Assembly (NCBI RefSeq): GCF_015694425.1
Contig: NZ_JADQDN010000005.1
Location: 124,001-188,000 of the forward strand
Length of the DNA stretch: 64,000 nt
Direction of reading: 5' to 3'
DNA from: Microvirga terrestris
GTDB lineage: Bacteria > Pseudomonadota > Alphaproteobacteria > Rhizobiales > Beijerinckiaceae
The notes under the pieces are model-generated. The model ran no database searches and had not been told where the DNA came from. It was given only the letters and a program-made list of their open reading frames with translations. The position numbers and the translations under genes are program-made. Shown piece by piece: positions 27,299-34,482 of this stretch. How positions within the stretch are numbered: position 1 is the stretch's first letter; the number at the start of each line of letters is the position of its first letter.

Positions 27299-27310
27299 TA
27301 GGTGCGGTAG

Positions 27311-27880
27311 ATGGTAAGTCTTGAAGACTGGCTGCGAGAAGAAGACGCCCAAACTCTACAGGAACGAGTAGATCGCGCTGAGAAGCTGTTGAAATTGTTT
27401 CCAGATACAGAAACAGGTATCTTATTTTTCGGCGGCACAGAGTCCTATAGAGCCTTTGTAGAGGCGAAGCTGGCATACATAAATGGGCTCTACCTATCAG
27501 CAATTTTAACTGCGCTGGCTACAATAGAGAGGCATTTTGCCGGCGTATTTTACGCATCCGGCCTTGATAGTGCCAAGAGGATGAGTTTCGAAAACTTATT
27601 AAAACGGGGTCAGAAAACGGGTTTGTTTAGCGACGACCATGCGGAAGATTTCGAGAAATTTAGATTGATCAGAAATTCATACGCTCACTTCCGAGAGCCT
27701 CTCCACGAACTTTCGAGCATCAAGCGTATGATGCAAGAAGAAGCAGGCTTTGAGACTATTCTTCATAATGATGCGTTAGACGCGCTGCGCGTTATGGGAC
27801 GGTACTTCAATGAGTACCCTTACCCAGGAGTAAGAGTAAGCTCAAAAGAAGCAGAAGTTAAAAAGAGTGCTGATGTCTGA
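27311..27880 (+). CDS. HEPN-like hypothetical protein, AT-rich, embedded in the operon
   Basis: This 189-residue soluble protein is predicted to be mostly helical. It contains IRNSYAHFREP with Arg121 and His126 in an R-x4-H arrangement, the catalytic motif of HEPN ribonucleases and of DUF4145-like proteins. Base composition is clearly lower in GC than both neighbours and codon use is different (many AAA, TTA, AGA), suggesting recent transfer. It starts 12 bp after the ATPase gene and overlaps the next gene by 8 bp. No MNT antitoxin partner is adjacent. HEPN assignment is inference from the motif and helical pattern. Confidence 0.7.
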   Translation: MVSLEDWLREEDAQTLQERVDRAEKLLKLFPDTETGILFFGGTESYRAFVEAKLAYINGLYLSAILTALATIERHFAGVFYASGLDSAKRMSFENLLKRGQKTGLFSDDHAEDFEKFRLIRNSYAHFREPLHELSSIKRMMQEEAGFETILHNDALDALRVMGRYFNEYPYPGVRVSSKEAEVKKSADV

Positions 27881-29105
27881 TTTTTATGACGCTCTCGAAA
27901 CCCGTGATCCCGCCGAGCGCGAGGCTGCCCTCTTTGCGCGGCTGCCCGAGATCCTGAAGCATGCACTCCATTCGCCGGCCTATGCCGAGCGGCTGAAGGG
28001 GATCGACCCTGCCGGCATCACGAGCCGGGAGGCTCTGGCGAGGCTGCCCGTGCTGCGCAAGGCCGAACTGCCGGAGTTGCAGAAGTCCGCTCTGCCCTTC
28101 GGCGGCCTCATCGCCGATGTGCCCGGATCCTTCGGACACCTCTTCACCTCACCGGGGCCGATCTTTGAGCCTGAATCCGCCACCTCCGATCCCTGGCGCT
28201 CGGCGCGCGGGCTATTCGCAGCAGGCTTCCGGCGCGGCGATGTCGTGCTCAACACCTTCAGCTATCACCTCACGCCCGGCGGCTTCATCATGGATTCCGG
28301 CGCACGCGCCCTGGGCTGCGCCGTCATTCCCGCCGGCCCCGGCAACACCGAGCAGCAGTTCGAACTGATCGAGGCCTACCGCCCGGTCGCCTATTGCGGC
28401 ACGCCGGACTTTCTCAAGATCCTGCTCGACAGCGCTGCGGCATCGGAACGGGATGTATCCTCCATCCGGCGTGCGCTCGTGTCGGGGGCGGCCTTTCCGA
28501 AATCGCTTCAGGAGGAATTCTCCTCCAGGGGCATCGAGGCCTATCAGGCCTATGCCACGGCGGATATCGGCTTCATCGCGTATGAGACCCTTGCCCGCGA
28601 TGGGCTCGTGTTGAACGAGGACATCATCGTGGAGATCGTGCGGCCAGGCACTGGCGATCCCGTGCCTGAGGGCGAAGTCGGCGAGATCGTCGTCACCACC
28701 CTTGATCCGTATCACCCCTTCGTCCGCCTTGCCCTTGGCGACCTCACGGCTGTCATGGCCGGCGCGAGTTCCTGCGGGCGCTCCAACACGCGCATCAAGG
28801 GCTGGATGGGCCGGGCCGATCAAGCCACGAAGGTGAAGGGCATGTTCGTGCGTCCCGAGCAGGTAGCAGAGATCGGCCGCCGCCATCCGGAACTGGGCCG
28901 TCTGCGCCTGAGAGTAACCCGGGAGGGCGAAACGGACGTGATGACTCTGGTGGCGGAAACAGCCAGGCCGGGCGATGATCTCGCCGCAGCTGTTGGCGTG
29001 ACGTTGCAGAACATCGCCAAGCTGAAGGGTGCCGTGACTTTCGTCTCACCTGGAGGCCTTCCCAACGACGGAAAGGTCATCGCCGACGAGCGCACATACG
29101 ACTAA
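27873..29105 (+). CDS. PaaK-like phenylacetate-CoA ligase family protein
   Basis: This 410-residue AMP-forming ligase resembles phenylacetate-CoA ligase. It has LPVLRKAELPELQ near the start, GHLFTSPGPIFEP where the phosphate-binding loop lies, then AYCGTPDFLKILLD, YATADIGFIAYE and the C-terminal GRADQATKVKGMFVRPEQV. It is slightly shorter than the usual 430 residues. The typical SSGTTG loop is altered to TSPGP, as in relatives found beside HAAT transporters. The ATG at 27873 lies inside the end of the HEPN-like gene. The substrate is unknown. Confidence 0.88.
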   Translation: MSDFYDALETRDPAEREAALFARLPEILKHALHSPAYAERLKGIDPAGITSREALARLPVLRKAELPELQKSALPFGGLIADVPGSFGHLFTSPGPIFEPESATSDPWRSARGLFAAGFRRGDVVLNTFSYHLTPGGFIMDSGARALGCAVIPAGPGNTEQQFELIEAYRPVAYCGTPDFLKILLDSAAASERDVSSIRRALVSGAAFPKSLQEEFSSRGIEAYQAYATADIGFIAYETLARDGLVLNEDIIVEIVRPGTGDPVPEGEVGEIVVTTLDPYHPFVRLALGDLTAVMAGASSCGRSNTRIKGWMGRADQATKVKGMFVRPEQVAEIGRRHPELGRLRLRVTREGETDVMTLVAETARPGDDLAAAVGVTLQNIAKLKGAVTFVSPGGLPNDGKVIADERTYD

Positions 29106-29255
29106 GCCATTCCGCTTTCATCCCAGCAATTAGGCTTTGCGTGAATGCAATGACAGCCAAGCTTCCGTCGCTTGAACCCCTGACTCGCAATTCATAGGCT
29201 CAAGCTCGACAGTGATTCGCAAAATCGGGAAAAAGATGAAGGATTACAAAAAGAA

Positions 29256-29277
29256 AGAGCACCCCAAAGGGTGCTCT
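29256..29277 (-). terminator. Intrinsic terminator on the minus strand without an obvious gene
   Basis: The arms AGAGCACCC (29256-29264) and GGGTGCTCT (29269-29277) are perfect with a 4-nt loop. On the minus strand the stem is followed by TTTCTTTTTG. The nearest minus-strand gene (ending at 29591) already has its own hairpin. Confidence 0.6.
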
Positions 29278-29445
29278 AAGGTGTCCGGCCGTAGGGGCAA
29301 AAGTGACCGGAGATGCGTGTAAACGCAGGTACTAGAAGTTAGTTCCAAAGTTTTTTGAAAAATTTTATGGCCTGAACAACGCCTCAATCAGGTCACGTTT
29401 TCCAGGTCTAGAGCTGAGCTTCCCGTGGGGGCAACTACGGGCCGG

Positions 29446-29483
29446 GGCCGCGACCAAAGATCCTTCAAGGACGGGTCGCGGCC
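29446..29483. other. Strong 10-bp hairpin
   Basis: GGCCGCGACC (29446-29455) pairs perfectly with GGTCGCGGCC (29474-29483), enclosing a loop that can itself pair (ATCCTT/AGGA). On the plus strand AATTTCCC follows, which is only a weak T-tract. It may be part of a structured RNA or a terminator for the plus-strand operon. Confidence 0.4.
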
Positions 29484-29543
29484 AATTTCCCTCTTCCATT
29501 CATATCTGTGCCTTCGCCCATTCGAGACTCTGAAGGCTTAGAA

Positions 29544-29567
29544 GGGGTCCGAGGCTTCCCGGACCCC
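29544..29567 (-). terminator. Terminator of the outer membrane protein gene
   Basis: GGGGTCCG (29544-29551) and CGGACCCC (29560-29567) form a perfect 8-bp stem 24 bp past the stop codon of the outer membrane protein gene. On the minus strand TTCT follows. Confidence 0.6.
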
Positions 29568-29590
29568 ACGGGCACAAGGTCTGTTGGCTC

Positions 29591-30364
29591 TCAGTAAGTG
29601 CCGAACTTGAAGTTCAGCTTGGCCCTGGCGACGAAGAAGTCGTTGTCATCGTTGCCAATGTCGGGCGCAACCACTGGGATGGCAGCCCCTCCACCAGCCG
29701 GGGTAAAGGTTCCGACCGTGCCGCCAAAGTCATCATCTTCATCGAAGCTAAGCCATAGCCCTTCGACGCCGAAGGTGACTGCCGAGGAGCCGAACCAGTT
29801 TACCGGTAGCGCCCATTCAACACCGCCGCCGGCCACCCAGCCGGTGTTGTCGTCGGTATAGGCCAAGCCGCCGGTGGCGTAGATCAGCACCCGGTCGAAG
29901 GCCACACCCGCCCGCGCACGCACAGTACCGAACCAATCCGAAAGGTTGTTGTCAAACGTGCCCGGCACAAAGGTGCCAGGCGCCCCAGCTGGGACGAAGG
30001 CCACATCCACGTTCTGATCGGTGTCGGCCCACTGGATGTCGGTCTCGAGACCAATGACGAAGGAGCCGATCTGGTAGTTATAGCCGATTTGCGCGCCGCC
30101 CGTGAAGCCGCCGTCGCTGTTGTTGTCGAAGTTCAGCGTGCCTGGCGTGGCCCCGCCGAGGATAACGGTTTGCTGGTCGTCACTGCGCCAGCCCCAACCG
30201 GCGTTCACACCGGCATAAAAACCAGTCCAGGTGAAGATCGGAGCGGCTGCGATGATTGGAGCTGGAGGAGCAGCGCGGGCCGGGAGGTCCGCAGCAGAGG
30301 CAGCGGCTGCAGCAAGCGTTATGCCGGCAACCCCTGTCAGGAGACTAAGTACACACTTTCTCAT
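29591..30364 (-). CDS. Omp25/Omp31-like outer membrane beta-barrel protein
   Basis: This is a 257-residue porin-like protein. A signal peptide (about residues 1-24, cut near ASA-AD) is followed by a proline/alanine-rich linker and the family opening FTWTGFYAGVNAGWGW. Alternating strands follow (GGFTGGAQIGYNYQIG, FVIGLETDIQW, YATGGLAYTDDNTG), ending AKLNFKFGTY with the terminal aromatic residue expected of an outer membrane barrel. AAGGGG lies 8 nt before the ATG. The long AT-rich upstream region contains a large dyad, suggesting regulation. Confidence 0.9.
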   Translation of the reverse strand: MRKCVLSLLTGVAGITLAAAAASAADLPARAAPPAPIIAAAPIFTWTGFYAGVNAGWGWRSDDQQTVILGGATPGTLNFDNNSDGGFTGGAQIGYNYQIGSFVIGLETDIQWADTDQNVDVAFVPAGAPGTFVPGTFDNNLSDWFGTVRARAGVAFDRVLIYATGGLAYTDDNTGWVAGGGVEWALPVNWFGSSAVTFGVEGLWLSFDEDDDFGGTVGTFTPAGGGAAIPVVAPDIGNDDNDFFVARAKLNFKFGTY

Positions 30365-30589
30365 GACCGTAACCCCTTGATGTGAGGATTCACGGGCAAA
30401 ACTTACGCCTCTTACGCCGAGGAATGCTATGGCAGATCAGCAACACCTGAGCAAACCTCAAGTATTCAAGTGGCAAAAAAGTAGTACTACTTTCGTACTT
30501 GAGAATATTATCTATAGATGATGAAAATAAGTCTCTTAATAAATGATTGAAGACCGATTGACATTGCTGATTGTGAATGCACTAATATC
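30365..30589 (-). promoter_or_regulatory. AT-rich promoter region of the outer membrane protein gene
   Basis: This region is much richer in A and T than its surroundings. It holds a perfect 16-bp palindrome AAAGTAGTACTACTTT at 30478-30493, flanked by the inverted pair CTCAAGTA (30457-30464) and TACTTGAG (30496-30503). Such nested symmetry 90-140 bp before the start codon fits an operator or a structured leader. The regulator is unknown. Confidence 0.5.
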
Positions 30590-30658
30590 TGCGTTTTCGG
30601 CTTGACAACCGAAGGCGAGGAGATCACTCACCCTGCCCTCACCGGGCGGGGTTTTTTC
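30545..30658 (+). ncRNA. Candidate small RNA ending at a strong terminator
   Basis: A plus-strand terminator at 30631-30657 (CCCTGCCC-TCA-CCGGGCGGGG followed by TTTTTT) has no plus-strand gene before it. TTGACA boxes occur near 30557 (with TAATAT 19 nt later, a longer than ideal spacer) and near 30602. A short transcript of roughly 60-80 nt is plausible. Start, promoter and existence are inferred. Confidence 0.4.
30631..30657 (+). terminator. Intrinsic terminator
   Basis: CCCTGCCC pairs with GGGCGGGG (one T-G wobble) across a short loop and is followed by six T residues. It lies 33 bp before the stop codon of the convergent HTH gene, so it may end a plus-strand small RNA. Confidence 0.65.
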
Positions 30659-30689
30659 TGGAAATGACGCTCCAAGCAATTCAGCGGGA

Positions 30690-31139
30690 CTATAGGTCGC
30701 CGAGTAGCAATTGAGCCTGACTGCTTGCCTTCGGGCCAGGGCGTTTCTTGTCCGGAGACGCGGATGCGCGAGTGTCGCGGTTCACGGCGCGCTTTGGAGC
30801 ATCCGGACTGACCATCCGTGCCTTCGCCTTGTCTCTCGCGATCGCTTCTGGAGCTGCCGGATTTTCGTCCAACCACTTTCCACGCTTGATGACCTCATTG
30901 ACGCGGCCCTGGTTGACACCAAGCTGGAAGGCGATCTCCTGCTGGGTCATCTCTGTCGTCGCGTGAAGCTCCAGGATGCGCCTGGCAAGTTCCGGCGTCA
31001 TCTTCCGCCCAGCAATGCGTCGCGCTGGCGCCACCGAACGCTTCGTGCGGTCACGATCCCTCAGCTTCTGCAGAATGGCGAGCGCCATGTTCATTCCCTG
31101 CTCGCGCAGGGCATCCTCGAATTCTTTGAGCGTGGTCAA
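30690..31139 (-). CDS. Predicted HTH DNA-binding protein
   Basis: This 149-residue protein has a central helix-turn-helix (about residues 55-86): LARRILELHATTEMTQQEIA then FQLGVNQGRVNEVIKRGKW, similar to resolvase-type or sigma-region-4-type HTHs. The N-terminal 45 residues are helical and basic. The C-terminal 55 residues are low complexity, rich in Ala, Pro, Lys and Arg. No enzymatic domain is present. Target and role are unknown. It stands alone on the minus strand. Confidence 0.75.
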   Translation of the reverse strand: MTTLKEFEDALREQGMNMALAILQKLRDRDRTKRSVAPARRIAGRKMTPELARRILELHATTEMTQQEIAFQLGVNQGRVNEVIKRGKWLDENPAAPEAIARDKAKARMVSPDAPKRAVNRDTRASASPDKKRPGPKASSQAQLLLGDL

Positions 31140-31254
31140 ATCGAACGCACTCCTTCAGAGACAAGGAAGATAGATAGGCGCCCGGCTCCGGGCCTGAACG
31201 TCCTTCAATGGACAACGGCTACGCTCAGGCTTGGTTTCAGCCACGGCCGGACGA

Positions 31255-32049
31255 TCAATCTTCCTCTTCCTTACAGGGCCAGGATTTGGGCTGGGACAGA
31301 CCGTCCGGAAGCTTGGTCTGCGCAGTGCCGCAGGCGATGTCGACTTGGCTTTGGGTCAGGCCGACGGCGCGGCTCAGGTCCGAGCCGCCGATCTGGGCCA
31401 GAAACATGTATGTCCCGGAAAACTTCGCTCCCTGAAGGTCTAGCCCGGTGAGGCGTGCGCGGGACAGATTGGAGTAGCTGAAATCCGCGCCCGTCACCTT
31501 GGCGCTCTGAAAGAGCACGCGGGCGAGTTCGGCCTTGGCCAGGTTTGCTCCCGTCAGATCGGCGCCGCTGAAATCGGACCGGTTCAGCTCGGCCTTATTG
31601 AAGTTCGCCCCCGCGGCTTTGGCTTGAGCGAAGTTCGAACGGCTCATATCCGATGAGACGAACAAGGTCCCGGTCAGATTGGCCTGTCCGAAATTGGCCC
31701 GCCAACCCAGGGCCTTGGTAAAGTCGGCGCGTGACAGATCCGCTCCCTCGAAGCGTGTGCGGCTCACTTCGGTCTCGGCAAGGTTAGCCCCTGCCATCTT
31801 TGAGGACGCGAAGTCGCTTAAGGTCAGCAGGGAGCGCTGAAAAATAGTTCCGGTCAGGTCCTCGCCGGTGAGGACGAGGCGGGCCTTGGAGCATCCGGAC
31901 CAGTCGGCACCGGGAGCGGGCGCATCCTGACACTTGGCCACCGCCGCTCCTCCGAAGAACACAAGGAGGATAAAGCCACCCACGATCCGGCTCCACACCT
32001 CTACCGCCAGCAATGACGCCCGAATCTGCACGCGATCATGACCCTCCAT
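31255..32049 (-). CDS. Pentapeptide-repeat protein with N-terminal membrane or signal segment
   Basis: This is a 264-residue protein. A hydrophobic segment near residues 21-38 acts as a signal peptide or anchor, followed by about 150 residues of A(D/N)LXX repeats such as GADLSRADFTKA, GANFNKAELNRSDFSGADL and TGANLAKAEL. These form a right-handed quadrilateral beta helix. The C-terminus (VDIACGTAQTKLPDGLSQP) contains two cysteines and is a tail often seen in Hyphomicrobiales pentapeptide proteins. The role is unknown; a periplasmic location is inferred. Confidence 0.85.
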   Translation of the reverse strand: MEGHDRVQIRASLLAVEVWSRIVGGFILLVFFGGAAVAKCQDAPAPGADWSGCSKARLVLTGEDLTGTIFQRSLLTLSDFASSKMAGANLAETEVSRTRFEGADLSRADFTKALGWRANFGQANLTGTLFVSSDMSRSNFAQAKAAGANFNKAELNRSDFSGADLTGANLAKAELARVLFQSAKVTGADFSYSNLSRARLTGLDLQGAKFSGTYMFLAQIGGSDLSRAVGLTQSQVDIACGTAQTKLPDGLSQPKSWPCKEEED

Positions 32050-32191
32050 TAGTGCCTCTCAAGTCTTTGACTGATAACTAGGCTTCACGCCTATGCCGAG
32101 GAGACCCGAGCCGCAACTTTCCTTGATTGTGCAAGACTCGACTTCCTTTTCCTATGGTCTAGCTTCTGCATCGATTCTTGTGGAGCCACAC

Positions 32192-32419
32192 ATGCGTAAC
32201 ACCCTCACCATTTCTGCATTTCTTCTCGCCGGCTTCACCCTAGGCGGCTGCGTCGCCTCCACAGGTCCCGTCGGCGTGCTGCCCCGCGATCCTGTTCCGC
32301 CCCCGCCTTCCGTCTCCGGCCAAGCACCACGAGGCAACGTCGCCAACCCGAATGCGCGCACGACGACTCAGCGGCGGACCTTGAGCGTGCCGGGCCAAGC
32401 GGCTGCACCCCGTTCGTAA
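32192..32419 (+). CDS. Small proline-rich lipoprotein
   Basis: This is a 75-residue protein with a hydrophobic leader and a lipobox ending LGGC near residue 20, then a proline-rich segment (PRDPVPPPPSV) and a basic C-terminus. The ATG at 32192 gives a clean lipoprotein signal; an in-frame start at 32093 would place 33 polar residues before it. Function is unknown; an envelope location is inferred. Confidence 0.65.
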   Translation: MRNTLTISAFLLAGFTLGGCVASTGPVGVLPRDPVPPPPSVSGQAPRGNVANPNARTTTQRRTLSVPGQAAAPRS

Positions 32420-32556
32420 TCAAATCAACGACGCAGCGCCGCCTATGCAGAGCCCCTTCTTAAGGGGCTTCTATCCTGCGCCAATGCGTAGCTGGCGCAG
32501 ATTCCTATTCCGATGGTATATGCCCTAACGTGACATACGAATGCGGGTGAGTTTCC

Positions 32557-33219
32557 ATGACTTGGGTTGAGGCCATCGGCTGGTTTGGGGCGGCCCTTGC
32601 CATCACGGGCAGCGCGATGAAAACAATCATCCCGCTGCGCTGCATCGGGATCGGGGCCAACATCTGCTCCCTCATCGTCTCGGCTTTTCTCGGCAATATT
32701 CCCGGCGTCGTGGCCAATCTGATACTGCTGCCGATCAACAGCGTGCGGCTCTATCAGATGCTCGGCCTGATCAAGCGCGTGAAGGAGGCCTCCAAGAGCG
32801 ACCTGTCGATGGAATGGCTCAAGCCCTTCATGACCCGCCGCAAGACAAAGGCCGGCGAGGTGTTGTTCGCCAAGGGCGATGTCGCCACCTGCATGTTCTA
32901 CACGATCTCCGGGCGCTATCGCCTGAAGGAGATGGGGATCGAGCTGGTTCAGGGCCACGTCGTCGGCGAGATGGGTTTTCTCTCCCCCAACAACACCCGC
33001 ACCCAGACCCTGGAATGCATCGAGGCCGGCGAGGTCCTGAGCATCTCTTATGACGAGGTTCGCCAGCTCTATTTCCAGAACCCGCAGTTCGGATTCTATT
33101 TCCTCCGCCTCGCCAGCGAGCGGCTGTTTAACAACATGGAGAAGATGGAAGACGAGATCGTCCGCCTTCGCACCGCCCTGCCGGAGGTCGCGACGGTCCG
33201 GAAGGCCGCCTCAGCTTAG
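32557..33219 (+). CDS. Membrane protein with C-terminal cyclic-nucleotide-binding domain
   Basis: This 220-residue protein has two or three membrane segments near residues 5-20, 28-46 and 48-66. A Crp-like cNMP-binding domain follows (about residues 88-190): FAKGDVATCMFYTISGRYRL, then GEMGFLSPNNTRTQTLEC, where the conserved Gly-Glu and Arg of the phosphate-binding cassette can be matched. There is no HTH, so it is not a transcription factor. A short coiled segment closes the protein. It may sense cAMP or cGMP at the membrane; ligand and output are unknown. Confidence 0.8.
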   Translation: MTWVEAIGWFGAALAITGSAMKTIIPLRCIGIGANICSLIVSAFLGNIPGVVANLILLPINSVRLYQMLGLIKRVKEASKSDLSMEWLKPFMTRRKTKAGEVLFAKGDVATCMFYTISGRYRLKEMGIELVQGHVVGEMGFLSPNNTRTQTLECIEAGEVLSISYDEVRQLYFQNPQFGFYFLRLASERLFNNMEKMEDEIVRLRTALPEVATVRKAASA

Positions 33220-33225
33220 AAGAAC

Positions 33226-33258
33226 TATAAGGAATTCTTAGTTTAGAATTCTTATAAG
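33226..33258. promoter_or_regulatory. AT-rich dyad upstream of the iron transporter
   Basis: Two near-mirror halves, CTATAAGGAATTCTTAG (33225-33241) and TTTAGAATTCTTATAAG (33242-33258), lie about 110 bp before the ferric-binding-protein gene. The second resembles iron-responsive operators (Irr/ICE or Fur-type) of Hyphomicrobiales in its TTTAGAA core. It could also serve as a terminator for the preceding gene. Assignment is inference. Confidence 0.45.
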
Positions 33259-33366
33259 TTATTGATTTCCATTTGGTTTTTGATTGACCGCAAAGTGCCA
33301 TCATGGTTCTTGCAGCATCAATGGGGCACGGCACCATGCCGCCCATGATCAATTCTGAAGGAACCT

Positions 33367-34407
33367 ATGATGGCGAACATCTCGTTTGCGCGCGGCATGC
33401 TCTATGGGGCGGCTGCTCTTGGTGCCCTGGCCGGTTCGGGTCTCTCCGCCTCGGCCGAGGAAGTGCTGAACATCTACACCACCCGCGAGCCCGGACTGAT
33501 CAAGCCGGTCCTTGATGAGTTCACCAAAGAGACCGGGATCAAGGTCAACACGATCTTCATCAACAACGGCCTCGAAGAGCGCATCCGCACCGAGGGCGCG
33601 AACAGCCCGGCCGACGTGATCATCACGGTCGATATCGGCCGCCTGGCAGCCGCCAAGGACTACGGCGTGACTCAGGCCGTGAAGTCCGAAGCGCTCGAAA
33701 AGGTCATCCCGACGGCCTATCGCGATCCGGAAGGTCACTGGTTCGGCATCGCCCTGCGCGGTCGTGTCGTCTATGCCTCGAAGGAGCGCGTGAAGCAGGA
33801 CAAGATCACCTACGAGGAGCTCGCCGATCCCAAGTGGAAGGGCAAGGTCTGCATCCGCTCGGGCCAGCATCTCTACAATATCAGCCTGATCGCTGCGATG
33901 ATCGCCCATAAGGGCGAGGCGAAGGCCGAGGAATGGCTGAAGGGCGTGAAGGCGAACCTCGCCAAGAAGCCCTCAGGCGGTGACCGCGAGCAGGCCAAGG
34001 ATATCCTGGCCGGCGTCTGCGACATCGCAGTCGGCAACACCTACTACGTCTCGCTCATGCTCAACGGCACCGACGCCGAACAGAAGAAGTGGGGCGAGGC
34101 GATCAACGTGATCCTCCCGACCTTCGAAGGCGGCGGCACGCATGTGAATGTCTCCGGCCTCGCGCTGGCGAAGAACGCTCCGAACAAGGCCAATGCCGTG
34201 AAGTTCATGGAATATATGGTCTCGGACGCATCCCAGCAGATACATGCCGAGCTCAACTCCGAATACCCGATCAAGGCCGGCATCAAGATCCACCCGACCA
34301 TCGCGTCCTTCGGCGAGCTCAAGGCCGACAACGTGCCGATTGCCGAGATTGCCAAATTCCGCAAGAAGGCCAGCGAGCTGGTCGACAAGGTTGGCTTCGA
34401 CCAATAA
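33367..34407 (+). CDS. Ferric iron ABC transporter substrate-binding protein (FutA/FbpA type)
   Basis: This 346-residue periplasmic protein captures Fe(III). A signal peptide ends near LSASA-EE. Mature motifs include LNIYTTREPGLIKPVLDEF, GANSPADVIITVDIGRL, SGQHLYNISLIAAMIAHKG and the twin-tyrosine iron-ligand motif in VGNTYYVSLML. GAAGGA precedes the start; a second ATG three bases later is equally possible. The permease follows 75 bp downstream after a small GC hairpin. Iron regulation is suggested by the upstream dyad. Confidence 0.93.
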   Translation: MMANISFARGMLYGAAALGALAGSGLSASAEEVLNIYTTREPGLIKPVLDEFTKETGIKVNTIFINNGLEERIRTEGANSPADVIITVDIGRLAAAKDYGVTQAVKSEALEKVIPTAYRDPEGHWFGIALRGRVVYASKERVKQDKITYEELADPKWKGKVCIRSGQHLYNISLIAAMIAHKGEAKAEEWLKGVKANLAKKPSGGDREQAKDILAGVCDIAVGNTYYVSLMLNGTDAEQKKWGEAINVILPTFEGGGTHVNVSGLALAKNAPNKANAVKFMEYMVSDASQQIHAELNSEYPIKAGIKIHPTIASFGELKADNVPIAEIAKFRKKASELVDKVGFDQ

Positions 34408-34482
34408 GACAAAGGGCGGCTCAATGAACCGCTCTCTCCTTTTTAAGAGAGGCGCTGCCGGCAACGGCGGCGCCATTTCCGT

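Larger units (their letters stand above)
29106..29590. other. Non-coding region with three hairpins
   Basis: No gene was seen in this 485-bp gap between the PaaK-like gene and the convergent outer membrane protein gene. It holds hairpins at 29256-29277, 29446-29483 and 29544-29567. The first has a T-rich tail only on the minus strand although no minus-strand gene ends there, which hints at an unannotated transcript. Confidence 0.5.
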
